DNA of 64,000 bases, taken from the NCBI GenBank assembly GCA_025403435.1, contig CM046330.1, forward strand, positions 19,242,239 to 19,306,238, in the 5' to 3' direction. Source of the DNA: Artocarpus heterophyllus (taxonomy: Eukaryota > Streptophyta > Magnoliopsida > Rosales > Moraceae). Below the pieces are notes generated by a model. The model made no database searches and was not told the origin of the DNA. It saw nothing but the letters and a program-made list of their open reading frames with translations. This document shows positions 52,709-64,000 of the stretch, piece by piece; position 1 is the first letter of the stretch, and every line of letters starts with the position of its first letter. The position numbers and the translations under genes were made by a program.

Positions 52709-55700
52709 CTACTGTCTAGTCATATCTTGGAAGCTGCTGCCCAACACAGCACCATGCTGCTTAATAATCTGGACCGACCGCAGAAGAATATCTTGTTCTG
52801 TGGAGTAAAACTCTTCTTTTCTCTAGTATCAGGAATTGGAATTTCAAGCAGAAATTAAAACATAATACAAATATAACTACTAATAAGAATAAAACAATGT
52901 CTCCCATCAAATGTTGGCTCATCTATTTAATCATGTTTAATTGAATCCAATTAGTAAGCTAGAGATGATTGTACAAACATAAGGAATGAGGGATTACCAT
53001 ATGTTTGAGGTTGCAACCAAGTGTCAATTCCGCAAATGAACTTTCGATTCGGGACAAGAAACAGTATGGCGCCTCCTTTCCCAAGAATACCTTACAGTGT
53101 GATCTTAGCATACTGTTGATATCGTTTGCTATCTGAGGAACCTTGTCCAAATCAGTGATCTGTAGGGGAATTTTCGTGACAATGGCACGCCACTCAGCAC
53201 GTGACTTGTTCACAATTACCTAAAAGTTTTACACAAGAGAAATGCTTGGCTATAGTCATAAATATATATGATTTATCGCAGCAATCAATTAATGAATCAG
53301 TCAAATGAAATATTTTTTCATAATATATAATCAAGAATAGGAAGTTAAGTGAACTTATTATTGGATTTCATTACCTTTCAATCATTGTAAAAGTTACAAG
53401 TACAAGAGATGAGTACAGTCGTTCTGGCTTGTACTAGATGAAAAAGAATAAAAATCCAATTTAACAGAATAATACAAAAATGTTATGGATTAGACGGTGA
53501 ATGTAGAACTATAAAAGCGAAGTCAATAAACAGCCACCAAAGAAAGCAATGTGGAGAGAGATTTTTATTTCCCTAAATTTGGCTCACTCTTGTCTTTCTT
53601 TTTCTTTCTATCGTCGCATCTCCCTCCCCACTCATTCCTCCCTATTGCTTTTGTCCACGCTCTTATTTCTTGTTGCATCTTTGTTGAAGTCAAATGATCT
53701 TCAACAAAAGGGTACCTATTACCCGAAACCGACATAGGCAGGTAGGTAGAGAATACCTAGGGGCGCAAGACAACTCTCTGAAAGGAACTAAGCAAAACAG
53801 CCCCGTTACTTTGGGTGACCATGATGGCTTTATTTGTTGATGAACGATTGAACTTTATTCTGATTCTTGCAAGATGATTGATTTGGAGCTTCTTCGTCAT
53901 TCTCTAGCACAACACTAGCTTTATTCGTTTACTTATTCTCTCACAATTGGATGGGAGGGTTCATTTGCAAATGGTTTCAATTGGGGTTCTTTGAAGGATT
54001 TGTAATCACTCACCCAATTCCTCACTTTATCTTCATGTTCTTTCTTTCTATCTTACACGTCTTTCTCTCCGTTCATTCTCCCTTTTGCTTCTCTCCACCC
54101 TCTTCTTTCCTGTGTTTTTGTTGAAATAGATGGCCTTATTTATAGGTGGCAGATTGAGACTTGCTCCAAATCTTGCTAAGCAACTAAGTTGAAAGCTTCT
54201 TTGTCATTCCCTAGCACCACAGTAGGCCTTTACTTATTCTCTCACACGATTAGATTGGAGCTTTCATTTGCAAAATGTTTAAAGCACTAGAGCCCCGAGA
54301 GAAGTCAAATCACATCCACAACTTTCAGAACAAAATAGTATATTTAATTAAAAAAAACTATATCTTATATTATTAATTTACAGATATTACAGGATGGAAG
54401 ATAACGAATCCTACAAAAGATCCTTTTGATTTATAAATAGATGCAGCTAGGTTCATCTTCTGCAAGGAGCCAAAAAGGACCAGAGTAATAAAAAGTGGTG
54501 TTTAAAAAAAAATAATCCAAAAAGGCGTCTTTTATTTTGTTACTATTATTATTTTTTTCATCTCTAGTCACCACAGGTACAACATTGTTATTTAAGTTTT
54601 CATGCACATGGTGAATAAGTAGCATAAAAAGGCTTTTAAAGGATATAGCCAACTGCCATCGTATTAAATATGGACAAAAGATATGTGTGATTCGGATGAA
54701 TTTACCTTACTAAACTTGGGTTAAAGTGAGGGAAGTGCTTATGCTGGAGCATCAAAATTTAACGATTGAAGTAGACCAAAGAAGACATGTGGTGATGGAC
54801 ATAATTGAACGAGTTTTATCCGTTGTGCAGTATAATTGATCAGTTCAAGTTTAATGCAGGCCAAGTGTAAGGATTTTCTTTCTGTGAGATGACAAGTTGC
54901 AGAAACCGTGAAGGAAATGACCAAAAAGAAAAATAGTACCCACCTGACTAGAAAACAGTGAATTTGGGACTATGACAGGAAATTTCTCAGCATTCAGTAA
55001 TGAAGTGGTTGTAAGTCCCATTTCCACCACCTGACCTTCTATAGATCCGGCCTGTAATAGTGATTCTGTAAACGTCAGCAAGAAAATAAGTATCACAAGA
55101 AATAAATATTATTCCTGGATATCAGGTACATTACAGATTCCCAGTACAATTGAGTCACAAAGAGGGATTTAAAGAATAGAGTTTATTCCAATGAATCACA
55201 TACACTCTTTTTTATTACTATTTTGGATCTCTCAACAGATTCAGTGCATCATCTTGGCACCCAAAGTGTGTTCCCAAACATACTCATTTCTCAAATTATT
55301 CAGCCATTTCATTACCAAGTTCAATGATAGCCCAATTAGTCAACATTTATATGTTTCGATGCCTAATTACATAGATAAATGTCTTAAATAACAAGAAATC
55401 GTGCCTAATTACATAGACAACTTGAAATCGGGAGACTGCCATAAGTGAATCAGACTTCATGGGTAGCAAAAATATTTCCTTACCCTGGCGTTAGGAATAC
55501 AAGGTGGACTTCCAAATATTTGGGGCATATTCAGTTACTAGAATCTTTAGCAAATATAAGAGGAATAAAAGGAGTACGACATACTTTTATTGTATCTCCT
55601 AATGAGAAGGGCTTTGAAAACTGAATACTCAAACCGCTCAGCACATTTCCAAGGATATCCCTAGCAGCAAAAGCAGTAGCAACTCCTGCATTGAAGGCCG

Positions 55701-57415
55701 AGTAGAAAAGATCAGACTTCTAACACTTTCGGGCTGCTGAGCACACCGCAGAACAATCAAGCAAGGACCACGCCCTCTACAAAAGATTTGTAAGAAATTT
55801 CTACATGGGTGACAATTGAACCAGGGAACCAGTAAAATTAAAACCAAGAGTTTAGATATCAGGAGCTTAAATAATGTAAAATTAAAATAATATTAAGGTA
55901 CATAATTCAAATCAAAATGCTATGCTTATTAGCCGAAATTATAAAGAACCAAGTTTTTCACAAAACGTAGGCCAAAGGATGGAGTTATAGAAGTGGTGAA
56001 GAATATATTCAGTCAACTTCTATTATGTTTCCGTCATGTGAAATTTAAGAAAATCTTTTACTGTGACCCTGTCTGTAAATCAATCTGTAACCCAGGATAA
56101 ATAAACACGTAAAGCACAATGGAAAGTTTTGATGATTAAAAATTTCATTTGCAGGAATGTTCCTCTGATGTAAAGAACATAATCAATGAAAGATCGCAAA
56201 AAACTGGCAGCTGATACTGACCTCCTATGCCACCAACAGTGAGAACAGAATGAACAGCCACTCCACATGCTTCCGCTAAAGCCATTATCCCAACTACGAA
56301 CAGGCCAACAGATGAAATTTTATCAAGAGCTAGCAACTTCTCACGATCAACACCTGCCACACTTGAACTAACCAATACACGAGCAAACACATGTGTTTTC
56401 CAGTGATGCAGAAACCAAACAAATGAAAGGATGACAGCACCCCTCCATGCTTGCGAAAGGTACTGCGATGCAATAGTGGTTGGTGCCACCATCTTGCAAC
56501 TGCAAATCAAAGTCATCTTCACCGTGTCATGCAATTAATAGCGAATGTACGGAAAATCAAAGTAAAGATGATGGAGTGGCAAAATCGAGTATGAGACTAA
56601 ACCGCTAACATTTCTGTGAATGCCATGAAGGTAATTAGATATCTCAATGGATCCTCCAAAGCACCCCAAAAGCTTTTCTCATATGGCACTACTTCTCCAG
56701 AGAGTAAAGCAGCTTCACCTTGTGATGCATACTTGTGAAATCTCCTCAACAGCCTAGGCATCACAAACCAAGCCAAAATGGTACCAGTAAATGTAAGACT
56801 AACTGGAACGACCACGTTTTTAAGATACGGGTATGAATTTAAAATCTGTTCAACATGAGGAGACAGTTCAGCTGAAGCTTCCTTAGCTTTCTGTCCTGCA
56901 TGAGTCGCCGCATCTACTGCACTCTGCCAAAGATCCTTTATATTTTCAGGCCAATCATTTCCACCACCACTATCAGAAACTTTTACTTCACTTCCACCAG
57001 ATGAGGCTGCAACTCCTTGGTCCACACTTTTACCGCCATTGCCACCCGAAGATGACGAATATGAACAATAGTTTGATAGTGGGTTTACGGGTACAAAAGG
57101 AATAGCTCTCCTAAAGAGAAAGTTTGATGATGGTGGTGAAAAAACATAATTGGGTCTGGTTGTGTAACATCTGACATCGATAAGAGACTTTAAACCCAAT
57201 ACTTTTGCACCATTATTTCCAGCATTGTCAAAGGGTTTTGTTTCTTTCACTTGGTAATTGCGCTTTACGAATGCATACAATGGCCTTAGATGTACTCCAT
57301 CAGTGCAGTTTATAGATTTCATATAGCAGTTAAATGATCGAAACAATTCCTTTTTCTGAGAGAGATTGCTACAATTACCAAGTGATTTCAACATGGAGAA
57401 CCTTAATCCAGCCAT
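52709..57415 (-). CDS. MSL1: Mechanosensitive ion channel MSL1-like, mitochondrial, 542 aa
   Basis: Six minus-strand exons in transcription order: 57415-56610, 56499-56222, 55685-55585, 55051-54944, 53219-52998 and 52822-52709. All are GT-AG and in phase, totalling 1629 nt with stop. The N-terminus (about 1-90) is rich in Arg, Lys, Ser and Asn and poor in acidic residues, as in a mitochondrial targeting peptide. Membrane segments lie at about 200-219, 255-271, 285-305 and 325-345. The MscS pore and beta domain follow across exons 2-4: GGIGGVATAFAARDILGNVL, then FSLGDTI, then EGQVVEMGLTTTSLL and VPNSLFSSQ. This is the most conserved part of MscS channels. In Arabidopsis, MSL1 sits in the inner mitochondrial membrane and limits membrane potential under stress (established knowledge). 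Arabidopsis MSL1 is ~497 aa; the extra length is mainly a Ser/Gly-rich linker (115-152). The last exon (37 codons) ends DMTRQ. Intact. Confidence 0.93.
53586..54282. repeat. Diverged tandem duplication in MSL1 intron 4
   Basis: Two similar blocks (about 53586-53975 and 54042-54282) share, in order, a CT-rich stretch, TTTTGTTGAA or TTTGTTGAA, AGCTTCTTCGTCATTCTCTAGC or AGCTTCTTTGTCATTCCCTAGC, and TTACTTATTCTCTCACA. They are too diverged for a recent event. Confidence 0.6.
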
Positions 57416-58740
57416 TAGAGCATCACAGCATTTGAAAAGAGTCTACAAAGACTTTGTTCACAGATTACTCTTCGACACTTTATCTGAAACCCTGAAACAT
57501 AAAATCTACAAATCACTTGCAATTGAAAAACATTCTAGAACGAAATTCACCGAAATCAAAATTAAGTTTTTAATCATGCGACTAAGCAACGACTAACCAA
57601 ACATTGATAATAAAACACATACGCAATAAGCATAAACCATAAACCCTTGTTTGGATGCTGAGAAAGGGAGGAGGAAAAGCCCCGAGAGAACAAACATTGA
57701 ATTTTAACTTTCCTAGCAATCTAACCTTTAAAAGATCAAGAAAAACACAGTCCACTAAGCGAATCAGTTCCGAACTTTATACATCAATTTCTCTCTTTTG
57801 TTTTATTTTTTCCATTATTTTTCATGTATTTTCTCGGCGACCAAACACAAAATCAAGTAGTTGTTTATGGAAAGGATACCTGTTAAGGTCGAAATTGGGG
57901 GTTTACGCGAGCTTCAATTCTCCATAGAAGTTTCTTGTTTTGGGGGAAAAAAGAAAATGAAGGCGCCATAAAACACACATGTCTAGGTAGATGATCTTCC
58001 TCAGTTATAAATAGTATAAAATTTTTATATATTATATTAATAATAAAAAATTATTATAATTACAATAAAAATAATTATAATCAATATTTTTAATATTTTA
58101 TCAAATATTCTATTCATTTGACAGATCAACAAATTCCCCGTAGAAGAATCCAAACACTTTATTTATTATTAGTTAAATTATACCTAATGTGTTTTATTTA
58201 AATTATAAAAATATCTCATGAATCAAAACTAATCACACTAATATCCTTGATTATTCAAAAAAACAATTATAGAGAGAGCTCTTCTATTAGTTGATTATGC
58301 CATTGAATTTGTTTAAAATATAAAATTGCCCCTCCATCCGTTAAAAAACATCTTTTATTATTTATGTGATTTGAAATGACGAGCTTATCTTTTTTGATTA
58401 AAAATGAGTTTAAATAAGTTGTGCACACTCAAAACAAATTTTTTTCTTTCTTTTTTTTTTTTTTCTCCAAAGCACACTTCAAACTCAACAAAATTTAAAC
58501 CAATTATTTATAGCAAAACTAAAACTAACTAATTTCAACAAAATAATAATTTAATTATAAAAAAATCTAGCCAAAAACAATCTCACTTCCTTTATTGCTC
58601 TATTTTTAATAAAAGATTAAAAAAATTACTACAAAATTAAAAAAAATAAATGAACAATATAAAACTTTAAAACTCTAAAAATAAAAATAATAACGTAAAA
58701 AACTGATAAAAACGTAAAGAAAATTGTCTCTTTCTCCTTC
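57416..58740. other. Upstream region of MSL1 and AT-rich spacer
   Basis: The MSL1 leader and promoter probably lie in the first 500 bases. A MITE-A-like segment is at about 57995-58120 (GTTATAAATAGTATAAAATT). The rest is low-complexity AT-rich sequence without a gene. Confidence 0.55.
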
Positions 58741-58794
58741 TTGTTTTCTCTCTTTCTCTCTCTCTGGGTGAAGCACAAGAATGTGAACGACGAA

Positions 58795-59105
58795 GGAGGG
58801 GTGATAGGGTGGGGCCTAATAGGGGTGGGGTCGACGGGGTGGGAGGCCCAGGTGGGGGGCCTATAGGTTGGCTAGAAGGAACGGGGAGGGGTGGGGGTGG
58901 TTGGGCTCGATGGGAAAGGGGCGGGTGGGGTTGGGCTGATAGGAAGGGGGTGGGGGTGGGGGTGGCTGGGCTCGACAGGAAGTGGGGGTGGGCCTGGTGT
59001 TGGGGGTCTCCAGGGGGTTGGGCAGATGGTTGTGCAAGGGTTGCTGGCAGCCGAAGGGACGGCCAAGAGCGAGAGAGGGTGGGGGGAAGGGCTTGTTTGG
59101 CGGTT
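58795..59105 (+). repeat. G-rich tract, G-quadruplex-prone
   Basis: Dozens of GGG or longer runs lie on the + strand, with a degenerate tandem unit of ~40 bp beginning TTGGGCTCGA or TTGGGCTGAT. G and C are strongly skewed between strands. Open frames on either strand are only Gly-rich or Pro-rich compositional products, with no recognised domain. Confidence 0.8.
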
Positions 59106-61409
59106 GGCAGGGTTTTCTTTTCTTTTTTGAGATTAAATAGGGAATTTTTGTCAATTTAAACAAAAAATTAATAAGGTTAAGTTAAAAGGGTGTCAGTGTG
59201 ATTAGTTTTAATTCAGAGGTATCTCTGTAATTTAGGTAAAGCACAAAAGTGCCAAAGTAATTTTCCCTTTATTTTTTCTAATAAAAATAATTAAAAAAAC
59301 ACTTTATTTATTTACTTATTGAAACAACGCTTACACGTTCCCTACCTTATGTCTACATTACTAGTCGAAAAGCTCTGCACATGCATATTAAGCATGTTAA
59401 CAAAAATAATGAGTAAAAAAATTGAGGATGAAAAAATAAATATATATGAAAATAGGTCAAGAATGAAAAAAATATATATGTATGAAAAAAATAGAAGAAT
59501 AGACAAGAGAGAAAGAAAGGAAATAAAAACCTTAAAAAAAAAAAAAAAGAAAAGAAAACGTTTTGGCATTTCAAGCACTTTGGAGCGCTGACCGAAACTC
59601 ACTAAAATATTCTTGTGATTTCAAAAGATTGTTCTATGTGGAGTCTCTTAACATTTTAATCTTTGTCACTTAGTTTCTCATTTAAGATCTTACAACTAAA
59701 TCTTCAAACTCCAATTTTCTTAACATTTGGATCCTCATTTTAAAATTTTGGATAATAAGGTCACAAAGTCTTATGTCTTGACACTTAAGTCCTAATTTTG
59801 AATATTTTTGAAACTAATTTTCCAAACTCTCATAACAAAAATCAAATTATTTATAAAATTTCATTAAACTTGACATTATATACGCTTATTCATAACTAAT
59901 ATCTCTAGGATATTGATGTGGTTCATATTTTAGAATTTTTACATGTTTATTTTGATTTTTAAAATTTTTATTATCCTATAAATTTATTTATGTTTTTACA
60001 TTTCATTTTTTTAATATAAATAAAAGTTGAAAATAAAATTCAAGAGCTTTCAAAAAAAAAAAAAACAAATAAACTGGAGATTATATGTGACAAGTATGAA
60101 ATCATATAAATCTGTCATATTTTAAAGGGGTAATGAGCAACATAAACTAAACAAAGACGGATAAAAGGTAATAGTCTAAAATTTTGAAAGGTTATTAAAC
60201 ATTTCATTTCAATAAAATAATTAGTTATTAAATACTTTAACGACTAATAAAATATTTAAAAACACTAATTTAAATTATTAATTTAAACTATTTTTAATTA
60301 AAACTATTATATTATATGAAACTTTACTGTTATAATTTTTTTTTTTTACCTTCTTATACATAAAAACTTTACAATATAACATAATTTTGATTAAACTTAA
60401 GAAGCCAAACACCTTACAACTACAACGTAAATGCCCCTTCCCCCACTCTCTTCCACTTTCTCTCTTTCTTTTGAAAACGTCATTTTCATCATTTTGCAGG
60501 CCGGCCATGGTGAGCTTTGAAGTCACGCGAACGCCATCGACGGAGCTCGAGGCAGCGACAATGACTTTTGTCTCTCTCTTTCTCTCTTCATTTTTCCTCG
60601 CGCCACCTCCTCTGGAATGCCATCGACAGCCATCAGAAACACCATAAAATGAGCTGTGACGAGGTCTCTCCTGGACAACTTACGAGTTACTCACGCCGAG
60701 TCGTAATAATGGAGCTCAGCGATGGAATGAAATCGCCATCGTACTGGTGCTCCCACTGGACTACAGATATGAGCAGATCTTCGCGCCATAGTCAAAGAAA
60801 GGAATTTGGCCGACGACCATTCGGACGGCGGCGGAGGTTAGCCAACGATGCGGGAGAGGAGTTTAACCCTCAGAGAAATAAATTAATGGGTAAAATTAGA
60901 AAATTAAATATTTAAAATTAAATTTGACCTTAAAATTAAATTTAACCTATTAATTACTAAGCTTTATAAATATGCTATTTAATATTTACTTATGCTGGTT
61001 TTAAAAATTGGCCTATTCGCTATAATTTCCTTATTTTAAATTTGTAGTTATTGGTAGGACATATTAATAGAAAAATGAATATTGTGATATATTTAACATC
61101 TTTTCCTTTTTAATTTTTTGTATTCAAGATCCTCTATTATAAGTTTTCTATTAATTTTTTAATAAGATTCTAATTAGTTTTGATCATTCTAAATTTAAAA
61201 GAATTAGAGGAGATAATTTTGTTTTTCCTTTCTTCCTCTTGTATCAAAAGTCATAAGAGGACATTTTCTCTTTTCACTCTCCATATCATTATCTAAATTA
61301 TTTACCTAATTCTCTATCTAATTTTTTCTCCTCTTTAACGATTTACTGATATAGCCTTTCATGATTAAGTTATTACTATAATTTGCAATAAATATATATA
61401 TATATATAT
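59106..61409. other. Spacer before the gypsy sequences
   Basis: AT-rich, with a poly-A run near 59532 and a MITE-A-like copy (about 60290-60415). 60478-60860 is a GC-richer island (containing GGCCGGCC and a CT-rich stretch) whose short frames show no known domain; it may be LTR debris. An (AT)n run is at about 61392-61411. Confidence 0.5.
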
Positions 61410-61815
61410 CATGTACAAAAGGCTTATAAGAGTTTCAAAACTCAATTGTCAAAAATTTCAAAATAGGAAATCAAGTGCCAAGAAAATGATCTAAGATCAA
61501 TCTTAAAAACAAAATTTCTCCTCGAATCATCAATTTTCAAAATAGAATACTTATTTTAACCATATTCTTATTGAGCTCATAATGATCGATGCACATTTTT
61601 AGTGATCCATATTTTTTTTTTATTCATAAAGACTGGATGTCCATAAGATGAATACCTCGTAACAATTCTTATAATTGATTCTTGAGTTCTTGTAATTCTA
61701 CAAGGGCCATTCTACATAGTGCTTTTGATATAGGTTGTGCTTCCCAATAACAATTTTCCCTAATATTCTATTTCTCACCCTGGAGGGAGTCATGAATTCT
61801 TCTGGAAAAACATCA
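61410..61815 (-). pseudogene. Fossil Ty3-gypsy reverse transcriptase fragment
   Basis: On the minus strand, starting near 61815, the reading shows IPDVFPEEF, then AELKELK-like residues, a segment matching YGSLKMCIDHYELNK (about 61580-61625), NKYSILKIDD and FKIDLRS. This is the standard N-terminal order of a gypsy RT domain. Several frameshifts and stops interrupt it. The RT continues no further upstream because the LTR at 61823 begins there. Confidence 0.75.
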
Positions 61816-61822
61816 GGTATTT

Positions 61823-63966
61823 TGTAACGTCCCGAAATTTATTTAATATTAATGTAATGTAAATGATGAATTAGTGTGCCATAATTAAAGTTTTAACATT
61901 TATTAGACTATTTGGTTGGATTTTTGAATTTTTGGTTGTTTTGTTAAATTAATGAATTCGAAGGATTTCTTATTATTTTAAAATGATGTTTTGAGTTTTA
62001 AAACACAACAATTTGTAAAATGTTAAAAATACTCAGTTTTACAAAATCGTGGGCGGCACATGGTTTTCACACAGTAAAACCGCCCACCGATTTTCTCTAT
62101 TTATTTCCTTCCTTCCTCTCTCTCTCCTCACTCTCCCGCAACACCTCTCTCTCTCTTCTCTCTCTCTCTCGGCAGCTCACTCTCTCTCTCAATTCTCTCT
62201 CTAATTTTTGAAACCACATTCGAATCCAAGCTTTGGGACAGCAAGGAGGAAGCTCGGGGACGTGATTCGGCAACCGAGAACGCGGATTGAAGCTTCGATT
62301 CGAGGTTAGATTCGAAATTTCTAAACCTTTTTACAAAATTTCCAATTTTGTGTGTTTTTGAAATCTAAGTTTGTTTAAGCTTAGAAAACCGTGGATTTGT
62401 GTTAAATGAGCTTAGAACAACTAGAATCTAAGCTTAGATTGAAGAAAAACGGATTGAATTCAAGATTTTTCATTTTTCTCCTCTTTTTCTCATTTTTGGA
62501 TTTTTGAGGATTTCGAGTTTAAATGTTGATTAAATGATTCCAAACATATTTTAGAATGTTTTTCTATCAAGTATAGTTGTTTTTCATGCCTGGGATTTGA
62601 GAAAAACAGGTTAGAAACAAGATTTGGATTTTGGGGATCGAGAAACCCGTGGCTAGGATTTCTGGGCTTTCCTAGTTCGGCAGGCCGGAGTGATGATCGG
62701 CATGCCGGTGTTCTTCCGACCGGCAGGCCGAATCTGGGGAAATGTTCGGCAGGCCGAACCTCGTTTCTGGCAGGCCGAACTGTGCAGTTCGGCAGGCCGA
62801 AGTAGGGCGTCCGGCAGGCCGACCGAGGCATGGAAAATTTTGTGATTTTTACCCGTTTTCACTGTTTTGAACCCTGATTTAAATCCCAACCTTATAGGAT
62901 GATTTTAATGATACAAATGGCACACTAGGACATCATGAAATGACTTAGTAACATAAAATGTCTCGAACTAGATATTGATTGACTTAGTTTGTATCTAGGA
63001 TCGTTCGTGGTTCCGTGGAGCTAACGTATAGCGGACCGGGATTACGGTGTGGGGTACCGGCACGAGTATTGAGGTAGGACTTCTATCCTATTTCTTTGGT
63101 AGCCTGGTTTTGAAATGATTTGGCTTTGAAAATAATTTCTATCAAAATGTTTTCAACGGTTGTTTGAAAATGGTTTTATCGGTTATATTTTAATATACCG
63201 TGAACTGAAATGAATTTCATAATAAATGTAATTGACAACACTCGGTAATTGGGTTTTGAATGATAATGATAATAAACACATGGGCATGATGCCATATCAG
63301 AGATCGGGTCGTGTAGCGATCGACCTTGGGGGCAGGTCCCGAAACCCAGCTGGGCCACTACGGTGGTGATATCATGGTATGCCTAGGTAAAAGTAAATTG
63401 GTGTTTTGATTTAACGAGTAGACTGTTCTATGTCAGGACGGTTCTACTCAAATTGTTTATTATTTATTTATTTAAGTTTCCTTTGAATAACTTCTAATAA
63501 TGTTGTGTTCCTTTGCGTTAAACTATTTTATAAAACATAGTCCTACTGAGCCTTTCGCTCACGTTTTATTGTTTTAAACTTCCCCCATCTAGGTGGTTTC
63601 CCATTTAGGTTTAGAGAAGATTCTTCGGACCGAACTCAGGAGCAATAGGAGAGTTTATTTATATTCTGTATTTATTAATCAAGGCATGTAAGACTTAACT
63701 TTATTTGTACTTGGACTGTAATTGTATTTGTGATATTGTCAGATCCATGCGTGTGCACAAGTTGTGGGTTGTGGAACCCATATTCGCGGTTTTTATTTAA
63801 TTATTATTATTTGCTTAATATTTATAAATTCTTTTATAAAATGTGGTGGAAAATCTTCTTAATTTCTTACTTAATCGGATTCTCAAACTCTCAGTTTTTA
63901 ATTAAATTCTCTTTTAATTAATCTAAATATTCCACCACGTCACCTCCCGTACTCCGGGGTGTGACA
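61823..63966 (+). repeat. 5' LTR of the gypsy-type element (2144 bp)
   Basis: It starts TGTAACGTCCCG and ends GGGGTGTGACA. Internal features are a CT-rich stretch (62100-62200), the GGCAGGCC palindrome array (62676-62822), and GAGCCTTTCGCTCACG (about 63549), which is common in such LTRs. The five bases before it are TATTT. Confidence 0.85.
62676..62822. repeat. Seven TTCGGCAGGCCGAA-type near-palindromes in the gypsy LTR
   Basis: Cores GGCAGGCC (one GGCATGCC) start at 62679, 62699, 62722, 62748, 62769, 62791 and 62813, so steps are 20-26 bp and mostly 21-23. Spacers are unrelated to each other, so spacing rather than spacer sequence is conserved. The same core at the same pitch occurs in the leader of copia family 1. 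Confidence 0.92.
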
Positions 63967-63969
63967 GAA

Positions 63970-63983
63970 TGGTATCAGAGCCC
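63970..63983 (+). other. Primer-binding site, initiator-tRNA-Met type
   Basis: TGGTATCAGAGCCC begins three bases after the LTR terminus and matches the plant consensus exactly. Confidence 0.92.
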
Positions 63984-64000
63984 AAGGTTATGAACTTTGG

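Larger units (their letters stand above)
61823..64000 (+). mobile_element. Ty3-gypsy-type LTR retrotransposon, 5' end only
   Basis: A complete 5' LTR (61823-63966) is followed by a primer-binding site; the body lies beyond the window. It appears to have inserted beside or within the antisense gypsy RT fossil. The TGTAACGTCCCG start and GGGGTGTGACA end are typical of plant gypsy LTRs, but without pol the superfamily call rests on the LTR alone. Confidence 0.8.

Noticed and set aside
58809..59163. Gly-rich and Pro-rich frames of 79-116 aa as a possible gene
   Set aside because: Both strands are open simply because of the G-rich tandem composition. There are no splice signals, domain or start context.
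60387..60915. Short frames around 60387-60915 as a small gene
   Set aside because: The stretch is GC-richer than its surroundings, but the frames overlap in different registers, show no known domain and could be LTR debris.

Overview
The window is nuclear DNA from a flowering plant, most likely a woody dicot. It is AT-rich, its genes are split by GT-AG introns, long spacers separate them, and decayed LTR retrotransposons of the Ty1-copia and Ty3-gypsy types occupy about half of it. No bacterial, organellar or CRISPR features are seen. Four host genes are supported by exon-by-exon reading: a BYPASS1-like (BPS1) gene on + (CDS 12648-13703), a group-B MAP kinase of the MPK4/MPK11 type on + (six exons, 35643-40442, 372 aa), a GH28 polygalacturonase-like gene on - (six exons, 46148 down to 41352, 481 aa) and an MSL1-type mitochondrial mechanosensitive channel on - (six exons, 57415 down to 52709, 542 aa). 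They are unrelated housekeeping, signalling and cell-wall genes, and nothing suggests that they act as one unit.

Layout: 1-10205 is one degenerate copia element (5' LTR cut by the window edge) whose RT is split by a solo LTR of its own family. 10206-16513 holds BPS1 and its promoter and leader intron. 16519-21924 is a second, complete but dead copia element with target-site duplication CTAAT. 22945-33293 is a direct duplication of about 2 kb whose copies flank a 5'-truncated third copia element, and that element's 3' LTR is itself hit by a 639-bp solo LTR with target-site duplication TGATC. 34.2-34.7 kb is a long-inverted-repeat MITE. 35.6-46.2 kb holds the MAP kinase and the polygalacturonase, tail to tail. 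46.2-52.7 kb is spacer with small transposons, including a hAT-like element nested in a MITE. 52.7-57.4 kb is MSL1. 57.4-61.4 kb is spacer with a G-rich tract. 61.4-61.8 kb is an antisense gypsy RT fossil, immediately followed by a gypsy 5' LTR (61823-63966) and its primer-binding site; the element runs off the window.

The most unusual signal is a recurring design rather than a gene. At least four LTR-type sequences (the copia leader and LTRs, the gypsy LTR, the 639-bp solo LTR, and the GC island of the 2-kb duplication) carry arrays of GC-rich palindromes or near-palindromes spaced about 22 bp apart. Spacing is exactly 22 bp six times over in the solo LTR. The copia leader and the gypsy LTR even share the same near-palindrome (TTCGGCAGGCCGAA).
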